Notes: generated by a model from the sequence alone, not told the origin. Positions 48,701 to 57,705 are shown, counted from the first letter of the stretch. The stretch: 64,000 nt of DNA from Thermoanaerobacter ethanolicus JW 200 (GCF_003722315.1 NZ_CP033580.1:619001-683000); one strand, 5' to 3'. Program-made: numbers and translations.

Positions 48701-49447
48701 CTGGCACTCGTTAGGAAATCTAATGGTTTTCAACAAACTTACCTGGATTTAAGTGTTTTACCAGATAAAACCTATAGTTATGCAATAACGGGAGTTAATA
48801 GAATAAACGAAGAGGGTGTACCAATTTATATTACTGTTAAAGAAGCTTCACAAGGGAAAGTAATTGTAGTAGGTAATACAACTACTTATCTTTTAGAAAA
48901 GAACAAACTAGAAGAAGAAATTAATGATAAGCACAAAAAAGAATTAAAGTTTGACTTGACCGATATATGTACAACAAACCAAAAAGAATTAGAGATACCT
49001 TTAGAAGTTTTAAGACTATTGGAAAAAGGTAATAAAAGAATAATAATAAAATCAGATGAGATAACCTTAGAGTTCAACTCAAAAACCGTTGTTGCACCAA
49101 AAAATATTTTTAAGCTTATTGAAGAGGAAGGTTCACTGACCATAGTTATAAATAACAAAGGGAAAATAGAAGTAGACAGTTTTAATTCACTTACTAATAC
49201 CTATGAGGTAATATTAAAGGCAGGAGATAAAGTAGTAAAAATTAAAGAACCATTTAAGATAAGCTTTAATTTGCCTGATAAGAATGATTTTAAAGAAGTT
49301 GGAGTTTATTTCTGGGAAGAGAAAAATGGTAGATGGGAACATATTGGGGGAAAAGCTAACCGCAAAGCAAATACGATAACTGTAGAAGTAAAACAAATGA
49401 CAATTTATACTGTTTTTGAACATGAAAAAAATTTATACGATAACTAA
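45708..49447 (+). CDS. Secreted GHL10 (DigH/YngK-like) glycoside hydrolase with Ig-like domains; apparent frameshift near 45825
   Basis: ATG 45708, after GGGGGAAAGGGG, starts a clear signal peptide (MLGRSFAIFLVFMFVFTMSP) that stops at 45827. The next frame carries on without a start as VLIEIVPNPVRLLPGEE and stays open to 49447. Adding one T to the T run at 45822-45825 restores about 1,246 codons. Domains in order: Ig-like; galactose-binding-like sandwich; three Big_2-type Ig repeats; GHL10/DUF187 barrel (REFRAAWIATVDNIDWP to about QIYWYFNYSP); fibronectin-III-like; and a C-terminal surface-like region. E. coli DigH, of this family, cleaves peptide-free peptidoglycan strands. An internal start at 45977 would give an unsecreted protein. 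Confidence 0.82.
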
Positions 49448-49536
49448 AATTTAGCTTATATGGCTTAACCATAATATTAATAATCTCTATAATTAATTTA
49501 TAGTAAAAATATAAGGATGTAAAAGGAGAAAAACCT

Positions 49537-50334
49537 ATGAGAATAATAGTTCCAATAAAACAAGTACCTGAGACGAGCAATGTAAAAATGGATCCAAAAA
49601 CAGGTACCATGATAAGAGAAGGAGTAGAAAGTATAGTAAATCCCCTCGATTTATATGCTATTGAAACAGCGATAAGGCTAAAGGAAAAATACGGAGGAAA
49701 GATAATTGTTATATCAATGGGACCTGAAAAAGCGGTGGAGGCAATAAAAGAAGCAATTGCAATGGGATGTGATGATGGGATACTTTTATCAGATAAAAAG
49801 TTTGCAGGATCCGATACATTTGCTACTTCCTATGTTTTGGCAAAAGCTATTAAACAAACAGGGGATTTTGACCTTGTAATATGTGGAGAAAGAGCTACAG
49901 ATGGAGATACAGGACAGGTGGGGCCAGGTATTGCTTCTTTTTTAGATTTACCTCTTTCCACTTTTACAAGTCAAATCCTATCAGTAGAAAATGGGAAAAT
50001 TACAGTAAAAAGGCTTGTTGAAGAAGGATATGAGGAAATTGAAATGATGCTTCCAGCAGTGTTAACAGTGGTCAAGGAAATAAGCGATCCAAGGTTGCCT
50101 ACTTTAAGAGGCAAATTAAAGGCAAAAAAGATGGAAATACCTATATGGGATGCACAAAAAATAGGTGCTGAAGGACAAAAGATAGGGCTTAAAGGTTCAC
50201 CTACAAGAGTTGTAAAAATATTTACACCTAAAGTGACAAGAGAAGGCGAAAAAGTCATTGTAAAAGATGAAAAAACCTTACACCAAGCAATTGATAAAAT
50301 TATAGATTATCTCATTGAAAAAGAACTTATTTAA
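49537..50334 (+). CDS. etfB: Electron transfer flavoprotein beta subunit
   Basis: This 265-residue cytoplasmic protein forms the EtfAB flavoprotein. The N-terminus MRIIVPIKQVPETSNVKMDP, the ERATDGDTGQVGP loop (about 111-123) and the KEISDPRLPTLRGKLKAKKM signature (about 175-194) are diagnostic. The T-D-G-D/GQVG region belongs to the flavin/AMP site. In bifurcating Etfs this subunit carries the electron-bifurcating FAD. The gene is followed 12 bases later by etfA and then a lactate/glycolate-type FAD oxidase. Confidence 0.95.
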   Translation: MRIIVPIKQVPETSNVKMDPKTGTMIREGVESIVNPLDLYAIETAIRLKEKYGGKIIVISMGPEKAVEAIKEAIAMGCDDGILLSDKKFAGSDTFATSYVLAKAIKQTGDFDLVICGERATDGDTGQVGPGIASFLDLPLSTFTSQILSVENGKITVKRLVEEGYEEIEMMLPAVLTVVKEISDPRLPTLRGKLKAKKMEIPIWDAQKIGAEGQKIGLKGSPTRVVKIFTPKVTREGEKVIVKDEKTLHQAIDKIIDYLIEKELI

Positions 50335-50346
50335 GGAGGCTTCATA

Positions 50347-51360
50347 GTGAAAGAAGTATGGACTTTAGCAGAATTTCGACATGGCAAATTAAATCCCATA
50401 TCATTTGAATTATTAAACAGAGGTAAAAGTCTTGCTCAAAAATTAAATACATCTCTTGCTTCTGTCGTGATAGGCTATAACATAAAAAAAGAGGATATTG
50501 ATGAGCTTATCGCAAGAGGGGCATATAAAGTATATGTAGTAGATGATATAAGGTTAGAAAATTTTATTGTGGAAACTTATGCAAAAGTGATTTTAAAGCT
50601 ATTAGATGAATATAATCCAGATATATTTATAGCTGCTGCTACAACAACTGGTAGAACTTTAATGCCATATATTGCGGTGAAAAAACAAACAGGCCTTACT
50701 GCTGATTGTACAGTTCTTGATATTGAAGAAGAAACAGGAAATCTCCTGCAAACAAGACCTGCTATCGGGGGAAACATACTTGCAACTATAAAAACTCCTA
50801 ACACTAGGCCACAAATGGCTACAGTAAGACCTCATTCTACAAAGCCAGCATTACCTGATAGAAATAGAGTTGGAGAAGTAATTTATAAACAATTTAGTGA
50901 TGATGTATTTAGTTCAAAGACAAAATACATAAGATTTATTAAAAATGAATCACAACAGGTAAATATACAAGATGCGAAAATAATAGTAGCAGGGGGAAGG
51001 GGCTTAGGGAAAGCAGAGAATTTCAAATTAATAGATGAATTAGCAGAACTTTTAGGGGGTGCAGTAGGGGCTTCCCGTGATGTTGTTGATAGGGGGTGGG
51101 AGACGTATCCTCATCAAATAGGTTTAAGTGGAAAAACTGTATCGCCTGCACTATATATAGCAGTTGGCATCTCTGGGGCAGTTCAACATATAGCAGGTAT
51201 GCAAACATCAGAAAACATAATAGCAATAAATAAAGATCCAGATGCGCAAATATTTAAAATTACAAATCTTGGAATAGTAGGAGACCTAAATGAGATATTA
51301 CCCCTTCTTATAGAAAGAATCAAAGAGTATAAGAAGAAGGAGGCAAATTTGAATGTATAA
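50347..51360 (+). CDS. etfA: Electron transfer flavoprotein alpha subunit
   Basis: This 337-residue partner of EtfB has an N-terminal alpha/beta domain and a C-terminal FAD domain with the classic motif SRDVVDRGW, ETYPHQIGLSGKTVSPALYI, and GISGAVQHIAGMQTS. There is no N-terminal ferredoxin-like Cys cluster, in contrast to the LctC version I recall from Acetobacterium. The GTG start at 50347 follows AAGGAGG. It overlaps the next gene by 8 bases, so all three are coupled. Confidence 0.95.
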   Translation: MKEVWTLAEFRHGKLNPISFELLNRGKSLAQKLNTSLASVVIGYNIKKEDIDELIARGAYKVYVVDDIRLENFIVETYAKVILKLLDEYNPDIFIAAATTTGRTLMPYIAVKKQTGLTADCTVLDIEEETGNLLQTRPAIGGNILATIKTPNTRPQMATVRPHSTKPALPDRNRVGEVIYKQFSDDVFSSKTKYIRFIKNESQQVNIQDAKIIVAGGRGLGKAENFKLIDELAELLGGAVGASRDVVDRGWETYPHQIGLSGKTVSPALYIAVGISGAVQHIAGMQTSENIIAINKDPDAQIFKITNLGIVGDLNEILPLLIERIKEYKKKEANLNV

Positions 51361-52762
51361 TAAGCTAACGCCGGAAATTGTGGAAGAATTAATTGGAATA
51401 GTAGGAAGTAATAATGTGATATACGGTAATCCTGATGCATTAGAACCTTATTCTCACGATGAAGTTGCAGAAAAACATTATGCCCATATGCCGGAGGCTG
51501 TTGTAAAACCTTCGTCGGCAGAAGAAATAGCACGAATAATGAAGCTAGCAAACAAGTACAAAATTCCTATTACACCTAGGGGTGCTGGCAGTGGCCTTTC
51601 TGGTGGAGCGGTACCTGTATACGGTGGGATTGTGTTATCTGTCGAAAGAATGAATAGAATTCTTGAAATAGATAAAGAAAATCTAGTGGTAGTTGTTGAA
51701 CCTGGAGTTGTGACAAATGAAATTAATAATGTCGTTAAAGAATATGGCCTTTTTTATGCGGGATATCCTATGAGTGTAGAAACCTGCTACATAGGTGGAA
51801 ATGTGGCAGAAAATGCTGGTGGTGGGAGAGCTGTAAAGTACGGAGTCACTGGAAGATATGTAATAGGCTTGGAAGTGGTAACTCCAACAGGAGATATTGT
51901 TCACCTTGGAGGTAAGGTGATGAAAGATGTTACAGGATATGACCTTATACACCTTATGGTAGGTTCTGAAGGGACACTTGGGATATTTACAAAGATATAC
52001 CTTAAACTTATGCCACTTCCTCAAGCAAAAGTAGATTTGCTGGTACTTTTTGAAGATATAGATACTGCTATTAAAATAGTCCCCAAAATCATGACTTTTG
52101 GAAGAATAATACCTACCTCAATAGAATTTATGGATGACTTATCCTTCAAGGCTGCATGTAGATATCTTAATGAAAAGATTCCCTTTGAAGAAGCGGGTGC
52201 TATGCTTTTAATAGAGCTTGACGGGAATAGTAAAGCAGAACTTGAAGAGCAGTATGAAATTATAGGAAACTTGTGTATGGAAAATGATGCAATAGAAGTG
52301 TATGTTGCTGATAATGCTACTACTTCAGAGAGGATATGGAGAATAAGGCGGAACATAGCAGAAGCATGGAAACAATTTAGTCCTCACCAAAGCCTTGAAG
52401 ATGTGGTTGTACCTATATCTGACATACCGACATTTATAAAGAGGGTAAGGGAAATATCAGAAAAATATGATATACCTATTCCCTGCTATGGACATGCAGG
52501 AGATGGCAATATACATGCAACGCCTATAAAAAAGCCTGAACTTTCTATGGAAGAATGGCATAAAAAACTAAAAGCACTTTTAACAGAGCTTTATATGATT
52601 GTAAAAGAACTTGGTGGGACAATAAGTGGTGAGCATGGTATAGGGAGCAAAAGGAAAGATTATTTGCCAATGGTGTTAGAACCACAGCATATGGAGATGA
52701 TGAGAGTAATTAAAAAAGCACTTGATCCAAATCTAATACTTAATCCGGGGAAAATTATATAG
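51353..52762 (+). CDS. FAD-linked D-lactate/glycolate-type dehydrogenase (GlcD family, LctD-like)
   Basis: This 469-residue oxidase has an N-terminal PCMH-type FAD domain (TPRGAGSGLSGGAVP, about 74-88; GGNVAENAGGGRAVKYG, about 145-161) and a C-terminal lid domain with GHAGDGNIHATP and GEHGIGSKRKDYL. With adjacent etfBA it matches the electron-bifurcating lactate dehydrogenase LctBCD described in acetogens, where lactate oxidation is coupled to NAD+ reduction with reduced ferredoxin. Another 2-hydroxy acid is possible. ATG 51353 follows AGAAGGAGG and overlaps etfA. Confidence 0.87.
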   Translation: MYNKLTPEIVEELIGIVGSNNVIYGNPDALEPYSHDEVAEKHYAHMPEAVVKPSSAEEIARIMKLANKYKIPITPRGAGSGLSGGAVPVYGGIVLSVERMNRILEIDKENLVVVVEPGVVTNEINNVVKEYGLFYAGYPMSVETCYIGGNVAENAGGGRAVKYGVTGRYVIGLEVVTPTGDIVHLGGKVMKDVTGYDLIHLMVGSEGTLGIFTKIYLKLMPLPQAKVDLLVLFEDIDTAIKIVPKIMTFGRIIPTSIEFMDDLSFKAACRYLNEKIPFEEAGAMLLIELDGNSKAELEEQYEIIGNLCMENDAIEVYVADNATTSERIWRIRRNIAEAWKQFSPHQSLEDVVVPISDIPTFIKRVREISEKYDIPIPCYGHAGDGNIHATPIKKPELSMEEWHKKLKALLTELYMIVKELGGTISGEHGIGSKRKDYLPMVLEPQHMEMMRVIKKALDPNLILNPGKII

Positions 52763-52804
52763 AGATAACATACGTGATAAATTTAAGAAAGTCATAGTTT
52801 TTGT

Positions 52805-52813
52805 GATATAATC
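52805..52813 (+). promoter_or_regulatory. Extended -10 promoter of nagA
   Basis: TGATATAAT is an extended -10 box. The upstream TTAAGA at 18 bases is a poor -35. It is in the 96-base gap between the oxidase gene and nagA. Confidence 0.55.
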
Positions 52814-52858
52814 AAATATAGAAGATTATATGAAATTACTAAAAGGAGTTGTTTTCAA

Positions 52859-54013
52859 ATGAAATGTATTCTATTAAAGCATGGTGAGATATATACTGAG
52901 AAGGAAATAATATACGATGGAGATGTATTGATATCAGAAGGTAAAATTGTAGAGATTGGTAAGGGTTTATATAATGTTGATGCAGAAGTAATTGATTTAA
53001 AAGGAAAAAAGGTGGTGCCTGGATTTATTGATATACACATACATGGTGGAGTAGGGCATGACACAATGGAAGGTACTTATGAAGCCTTAAATGCTATTTC
53101 AGTTCACCTTGCAAGGCATGGGGTTACATCTTTTTGTGCTACTACCATGACAATGGATATACCCTATATTTTAGATGCTCTTAGAAACATACATGAGACA
53201 ATGAAAAAGGGTACAGAAGGTGCGCAAGTTTTAGGTGCATATGTGGAAGGACCCTTTATAAGCAAAGAACACAAAGGGGCACAGGATGAGAGATACATCT
53301 TAGAACCAAACATAGACATAATGGACAAGTTTATTGAAGCTTCAAATGGGAATATAAAAGTAATAGCACTGGCGCCAGAGAAGGACAAGAATGGGGAGTT
53401 TGTAGAATATGTAACTAAAAAAAATATAAGAGTATCATTAGGGCATACAAATGCTACTTATGAAGAGATGAAAAATGGAGTTGACCATGGAGCGACAATA
53501 GCAGTTCATACATATAATGGCATGAAAGGGCTTCACCACAGGGAGCCAGGTGCTTTAGGAGAAGTTTTTTTGGATGACAGATTGTACAGCGAGTTGATAT
53601 GTGACTTTATACATTCACATCCTGCGGCAGTAAAAATACTTTTAAAGATAAAAGGGACAGATAGAGTAGTATTAATTTCTGATGCTATGGCAGCTTGTGG
53701 TTTAGGAGATGGAGAATACAGTCTTGGAGGGCAAAAAGTTTACGTGAAGAATGGAGAGGCAAGACTTGAGAATGGCACTTTGGCAGGAAGTACTTTGACA
53801 TTGGATAAAGCTGTAGCAAATATAACGTCTCTTGGAGTACCACTTTTTGAAGCTTGCAAGATGGTTTCTTTAAATCCTGCAAAAGCAATTGGCATAGCTG
53901 ACAGAAAAGGCAGTATAGCTATAGGAAAAGATGCTGATATAACCATTCTAAACAGTGATTTAACTGTAGATATGACAATGGTTAATGGGAAAATTGTGTA
54001 TAAAGTAGTATAA
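52859..54013 (+). CDS. nagA: N-acetylglucosamine-6-phosphate deacetylase
   Basis: This 384-residue amidohydrolase has the metal motif DIHIHGG (about 56-62), YVEGPFISKEHKGA with the metal-ligand Glu, LGHTNATYEEM, the HTYNGM..LHHREPG segment and catalytic ISDAMAACG (Asp). It makes GlcN-6-P and acetate. It stands alone with its own promoter, 3.4 kb after the muropeptide locus, so it could serve MurQ-derived GlcNAc-6-P. It is also the only candidate in the window for deacetylating GalNAc-6-P from the aga-type PTS (inference). ATG 52859 follows AAAAGGAG. Confidence 0.96.
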   Translation: MKCILLKHGEIYTEKEIIYDGDVLISEGKIVEIGKGLYNVDAEVIDLKGKKVVPGFIDIHIHGGVGHDTMEGTYEALNAISVHLARHGVTSFCATTMTMDIPYILDALRNIHETMKKGTEGAQVLGAYVEGPFISKEHKGAQDERYILEPNIDIMDKFIEASNGNIKVIALAPEKDKNGEFVEYVTKKNIRVSLGHTNATYEEMKNGVDHGATIAVHTYNGMKGLHHREPGALGEVFLDDRLYSELICDFIHSHPAAVKILLKIKGTDRVVLISDAMAACGLGDGEYSLGGQKVYVKNGEARLENGTLAGSTLTLDKAVANITSLGVPLFEACKMVSLNPAKAIGIADRKGSIAIGKDADITILNSDLTVDMTMVNGKIVYKVV

Positions 54014-54112
54014 CAAGATAAAAGAAAATAGAAAAAATTAAAAAGAACAAGAATTTATATTAAGTTTATTAATTGTTAGCTTGATGTATATTTTTGTGAG
54101 AGGGGTTTTTTA

Positions 54113-54565
54113 ATGAAATTTGACGAGTTAGATTTTGAGATAATGCGAATTCTGCAGACGGATGGTAGAAAATCATTTAGAGATATAGCAGCTTTACTAA
54201 AAAAACCAGAGAGCACTGTAAGATTAAGATATAATCAATTGGTTGCAAATAATATTTTACGTGTTGTTGCTATTCCAGATCCCAAACAAGTTGGGTTTGA
54301 GGTAATGGCTATTCTTTGTCTAAAAGTAGATTTAGTTTATTTACAAGAAGTTGCGGAAGCACTTGCAAAAGTAAAAGAAGTGAGATTTATTGCTTATACA
54401 GCTGGAAGATACGATTTAATTGTAGAAATATATATGAAATCAAATGATGATTTGATAAAGTTTATGACTGAGGATTTGGCAAAAATGAAAGGAATTAAAG
54501 AATGTGACTTATCTATAGAACTTAAACTTTTCAAGGATACATACAATTGGATGAATGAAGTTTAG
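54113..54565 (+). CDS. Lrp/AsnC-family transcriptional regulator
   Basis: This 150-residue protein has an N-terminal HTH (LDFEIMRILQTDGRKSFRDIAALLKKPESTVRLRYNQL) and a C-terminal RAM/AsnC ligand-binding domain (RFIAYTAGRYDLIVEI). The gene is plus-strand, with a terminator after it and a strong promoter-palindrome between it and the OPT peptide transporter. The palindrome is a plausible binding site for this protein, with amino acids as effectors (inference). Confidence 0.88.
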   Translation: MKFDELDFEIMRILQTDGRKSFRDIAALLKKPESTVRLRYNQLVANNILRVVAIPDPKQVGFEVMAILCLKVDLVYLQEVAEALAKVKEVRFIAYTAGRYDLIVEIYMKSNDDLIKFMTEDLAKMKGIKECDLSIELKLFKDTYNWMNEV

Positions 54566-54593
54566 AATGAGAAGAAAAATATTTTGTCTAAAA

Positions 54594-54629
54594 GCATGGC
54601 GGAAATTTATAGTGCCATGTTTTTATTTT
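54594..54629 (+). terminator. Terminator after the Lrp-type regulator
   Basis: CATGGC (54595-54600) pairs with GCCATG (54614-54619), followed by TTTTTATTTT. It is a short but plausible intrinsic terminator. Confidence 0.7.
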
Positions 54630-54715
54630 GGTCAAATGATTAAGAAAATACTTCTTATATTAACTTTCATTAATTTACTGCCAAAAATAAAACATTAAAT
54701 ATTTTTAGATGATTA

Positions 54716-54780
54716 TTGACAGTTATCTATAAATATGCTATATTAGCAATAAATAATAGATATTATTGCTAATATAGCAT
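54716..54780 (+). promoter_or_regulatory. Promoter and large palindromic operator of the OPT transporter operon
   Basis: TTGACA (54716-54721), 17 bp, TATATT (54739-54744) is a near-consensus promoter. Its -10 box lies inside a perfect 18-bp inverted repeat, 54735-54752 and 54763-54780 (half site ATGCTATATTAGCAATAA), with a 10-base centre. The loop can also pair with AATATCTATTATT at 54790-54802, just before a T run, giving a possible attenuator. A dimeric or octameric Lrp-type regulator is the natural candidate ligand. Confidence 0.75.
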
Positions 54781-54851
54781 AAAATCATCAATATCTATTA
54801 TTTTTTATCAAAAAATTTAATAAAGTAAAATAATAAAGGGGGAAAGTTGGG

Positions 54852-56729
54852 ATGAAAAATGATGTATTAAAAAAGGATAATAGTTTTAAACCGTATGTAC
54901 CAGCAGATGTTTATTTACCAGAAATTACACCTACTTCTGTAATTTTAGGGATAATACTTGTTATTATTTTTGGAGCAGCAAATGCTTATCTTGGTCTTAA
55001 GGTTGGTATGACTGTAAGTGCATCTATTCCAGCTGCTGTAGTGTCTATGTCGATATTAAAAGGAGTCTTAAGAAGAGGTACTATCTTAGAAAACAATATA
55101 GTTCAGACATTAGCTTCTGCTGGTGAAGCTGCCGCGGCAGGTGTGGTATTTAGTATACCAGCACTATATTTTCTTGATTATATTCCTTCCATGTTATTAA
55201 TCTCATTAATAACTTTATTTGGAGGAATTTTAGGCGTAATTGGAATGGTTATCTACAGAAGATACTTAATTGTAGAGCAGCATGGAATCCTACCTTATCC
55301 TGAAGGTACGGCTTGCGCAGAAATTCTTATCGCAGGTGATAAGGGCGGCGTATCTGCTAAGATGGTGTTTAAAGGTGGAATAATTGCTGCAATATACAGA
55401 TTAATACAATCGGGTCTTGGCTTTTTCCCAGATGTTATTGAAACATCAATACCAAAACTTCCTGGAGGAGTTATTGGTGCTAATATTCTTCCCTCTCTTG
55501 TAGGTGTAGGTTATTTAATAGGCTATAAAGTTTCAGCAATAATACTAGCTGGTGGTTTGCTAGCTTGGGTAGTTATTATTCCTCTTTTAACTTTTATTGG
55601 AGCTAATGTAAATACACCAATTTTCCCTTCGTTAACTCCCATTTCTCAATTGGATGCATGGGGAATGTGGACAGATTACATTCAATATATCGGAGCAGGA
55701 GCATTAACTGTTGGAGGACTAGTGGAGTTTTTCAGAGCGCTTCCTGTTGTAAAAGATGCTATTTTAAGTTCTTTTTCTAAAATAAGAACATCTACTTCAA
55801 ATAATACTTTGCGTACAGAAAGAGATATACCATTTCCTTATATTGTATCGATATTTTTAGCAATAGTTATTTTGATTACTTTAATACCTCAAATGGAAAT
55901 GAATATATTAGGTGCATTTCTTACAGCAATTTTTGGATTTCTATTTGTATCTATTTCTTCGAGAATAGTTGGGGTTGTTGGAAGTTCATCTAATCCTGTC
56001 TCCGGAATGACGATTGCAACCATATTCATTAGTGCTATTATTATGAAATCAATAGGCTATACAGGCATTAAGGGGATGGTTACAACTGTTGTTATTGGTG
56101 CTATTGTAACAGTTGCCGCTGCAATTGCTGGTGACACTTCTCAAGATTTAAAAACAGGTTTTATAGTAGGTGCCACTCCAAAGGCCCAGCAGATTATAAT
56201 GATACCTGGTATTCTTATCTTTGCTGGTATGTCAGGTTTTGTGCTAACTTTGTTAAATAACGCATATCATATTGGAAGTAGTGAATTGCCTTCCCCTGCT
56301 ACAGCTGTAATTGCAGTGTTAGTTAAAGGAGTATTTTCTGGCAACTTGCCGTGGGGACTATTAATTATTGGTGCAGCTATAGGAGTAATTGTGGAACTAA
56401 TGGGTATAGCTTCTTTACCATTTGCGATAGGATTATATTTACCAGTACATTTATCAGTTCCAATATTTGTTGGAGGTTTTGTAAGAACGCTTGTAGAAAA
56501 ATATAGGAACAATGGAATCGAAAGTGGTACATTATATGCATCAGGACTTGTTGCAGGAGATGCTTTGGTAGGTGTTTTACTTGCTTTATTAACCACGGCA
56601 GGGGTAGCCGAAAAAATTGCAATAGGAAGTGGAATTTTAAGTAATGGAATAGCATCAATAGTAGGATTGGTTCTCATAGCAATAATTGCTTATACGCTTT
56701 ATAGCAATTCTAAAGTTGAAGAGAATTGA
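54852..56729 (+). CDS. OPT-family oligopeptide transporter
   Basis: This 625-residue integral membrane protein has about 14-16 hydrophobic segments. Family segments include GAANAYLGLKVGMTVSASIPAAV (about 36-58), ENNIVQTLASAGEAAAAGVVF, PYPEGTACAEIL, and GDTSQDLKTGFIVGATP. OPT carriers take up small peptides or metal-chelate complexes by proton symport. The next gene is a DUF1028 protein, co-transcribed 21 bases downstream, and a Lrp regulator precedes it, favouring peptides or amino acid derivatives. ATG 54852 follows AAAGGGGGAAAG. Confidence 0.93.
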   Translation: MKNDVLKKDNSFKPYVPADVYLPEITPTSVILGIILVIIFGAANAYLGLKVGMTVSASIPAAVVSMSILKGVLRRGTILENNIVQTLASAGEAAAAGVVFSIPALYFLDYIPSMLLISLITLFGGILGVIGMVIYRRYLIVEQHGILPYPEGTACAEILIAGDKGGVSAKMVFKGGIIAAIYRLIQSGLGFFPDVIETSIPKLPGGVIGANILPSLVGVGYLIGYKVSAIILAGGLLAWVVIIPLLTFIGANVNTPIFPSLTPISQLDAWGMWTDYIQYIGAGALTVGGLVEFFRALPVVKDAILSSFSKIRTSTSNNTLRTERDIPFPYIVSIFLAIVILITLIPQMEMNILGAFLTAIFGFLFVSISSRIVGVVGSSSNPVSGMTIATIFISAIIMKSIGYTGIKGMVTTVVIGAIVTVAAAIAGDTSQDLKTGFIVGATPKAQQIIMIPGILIFAGMSGFVLTLLNNAYHIGSSELPSPATAVIAVLVKGVFSGNLPWGLLIIGAAIGVIVELMGIASLPFAIGLYLPVHLSVPIFVGGFVRTLVEKYRNNGIESGTLYASGLVAGDALVGVLLALLTTAGVAEKIAIGSGILSNGIASIVGLVLIAIIAYTLYSNSKVEEN

Positions 56730-56750
56730 AAATAAAGGAGGAAATTGTTT

Positions 56751-57623
56751 ATGAGAAGAATTTCAACATTTTCTATTGTCGCGCGTGATCCTCAAACTGG
56801 TGAATTAGGTGTAGCGGTTCAATCAAAATTTTTGGCGGTAGGTTCTGCAGTAGGTTGGGCAAAAGCTGGAGCAGGCGCGATAGCTACACAGGCATTGGCT
56901 AATCTTGATTTTGGAGAAATAGGCATCAAACTTCTTGAGAAGGGATATTCTGCACAACAAGTTCTTGATGCATTGCTTGCATTAGATCCAGATAGAGAAG
57001 ATAGACAGGTAGGTATAGTAGATACAAAAGGAAATGCTGCTGCTTTTACTGGCAAAAGATGCTTTGATTGGGCAGGTCATATTGTGGGAGAAAATTTCTC
57101 TTGTCAAGGTAACATATTAGTAAGTGAGGATACTGTAAAAGCCCTTGCTGAGACTTTTGTAAATACGAAAGGGACTCTTGCGCGAAGATTAGTTGCGGCT
57201 TTAGCTGCAGCTCAAAATGCAGGAGGAGATAGAAGAGGTAGACAATCGACATCTTTGCTTATTGTTAAAGAAAAAGGAAGCTATGGAGGATATAATGATA
57301 GATATATTGACCTTAGGGTTGATGATGACCCTGATCCAATCGCTAAATTATCTCATTTATTAGATTTGCATGAATTATATTTTAGTAAAACGAAGCCTGA
57401 AGAAATGGTAAAAGTAGATGAGAAATTGGCTGCTGAAATACAGGAATCTCTTAAAAAATTAGGCTATTATAAGGGAGAAATAACAGGAAAATATGATGAA
57501 TATACAAAAGAAGCGTATAAAGATTTTTGTGGATGGGAAAATTTCGAAGAAAGAATTTGTGAAGGTGATGTCGTTGATATAAATGTATTGAATTATTTAA
57601 GAAAAAAAGTAAAGGAACAGTAA
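56751..57623 (+). CDS. DUF1028 Ntn-hydrolase-like protein with C-terminal peptidoglycan-binding-like domain
   Basis: This is a 290-residue protein. The N-terminal DUF1028 domain (about 1-205) shows STFSIVARDPQTGELGVAVQSK, GWAKAGAGAIATQA, LDPDREDRQVGIVD, and GNILV. The C-terminal part (about 225-285: LAAEIQESLKKLGYYKGEITGKYDEYTKEAYKDF) looks like a PG_binding_1 repeat. DUF1028 has the alpha-beta-beta-alpha pattern of Ntn hydrolases, but its reaction is not established. There is no signal peptide. It is linked to the OPT transporter, so a role in cleaving imported peptides is plausible. ATG 56751 fits AAAGGAGG better than TTG 56745. Confidence 0.82.
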   Translation: MRRISTFSIVARDPQTGELGVAVQSKFLAVGSAVGWAKAGAGAIATQALANLDFGEIGIKLLEKGYSAQQVLDALLALDPDREDRQVGIVDTKGNAAAFTGKRCFDWAGHIVGENFSCQGNILVSEDTVKALAETFVNTKGTLARRLVAALAAAQNAGGDRRGRQSTSLLIVKEKGSYGGYNDRYIDLRVDDDPDPIAKLSHLLDLHELYFSKTKPEEMVKVDEKLAAEIQESLKKLGYYKGEITGKYDEYTKEAYKDFCGWENFEERICEGDVVDINVLNYLRKKVKEQ

Positions 57624-57643
57624 GAAATTAATTTTAGTATTAC

Positions 57644-57698
57644 AAAACTAAAAGGAATCCTTTCTTTTTTGAAATGAAGGGGGATTCCTTTTAGTTTT
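57644..57698. terminator. Bidirectional terminator between convergent genes
   Basis: AAAACTAAAAGGAATCC (57644-57660) pairs perfectly, over 17 bp, with GGATTCCTTTTAGTTTT (57682-57698). The A-rich and T-rich ends let it serve both the DUF1028 operon and the minus-strand aminotransferase. Confidence 0.9.
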
Positions 57699-57705
57699 GA
57701 TAGGA

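Noticed and set aside
49438-49536. Riboswitch upstream of etfB
   Set aside because: The gap is short, AT-rich and without stable stems.
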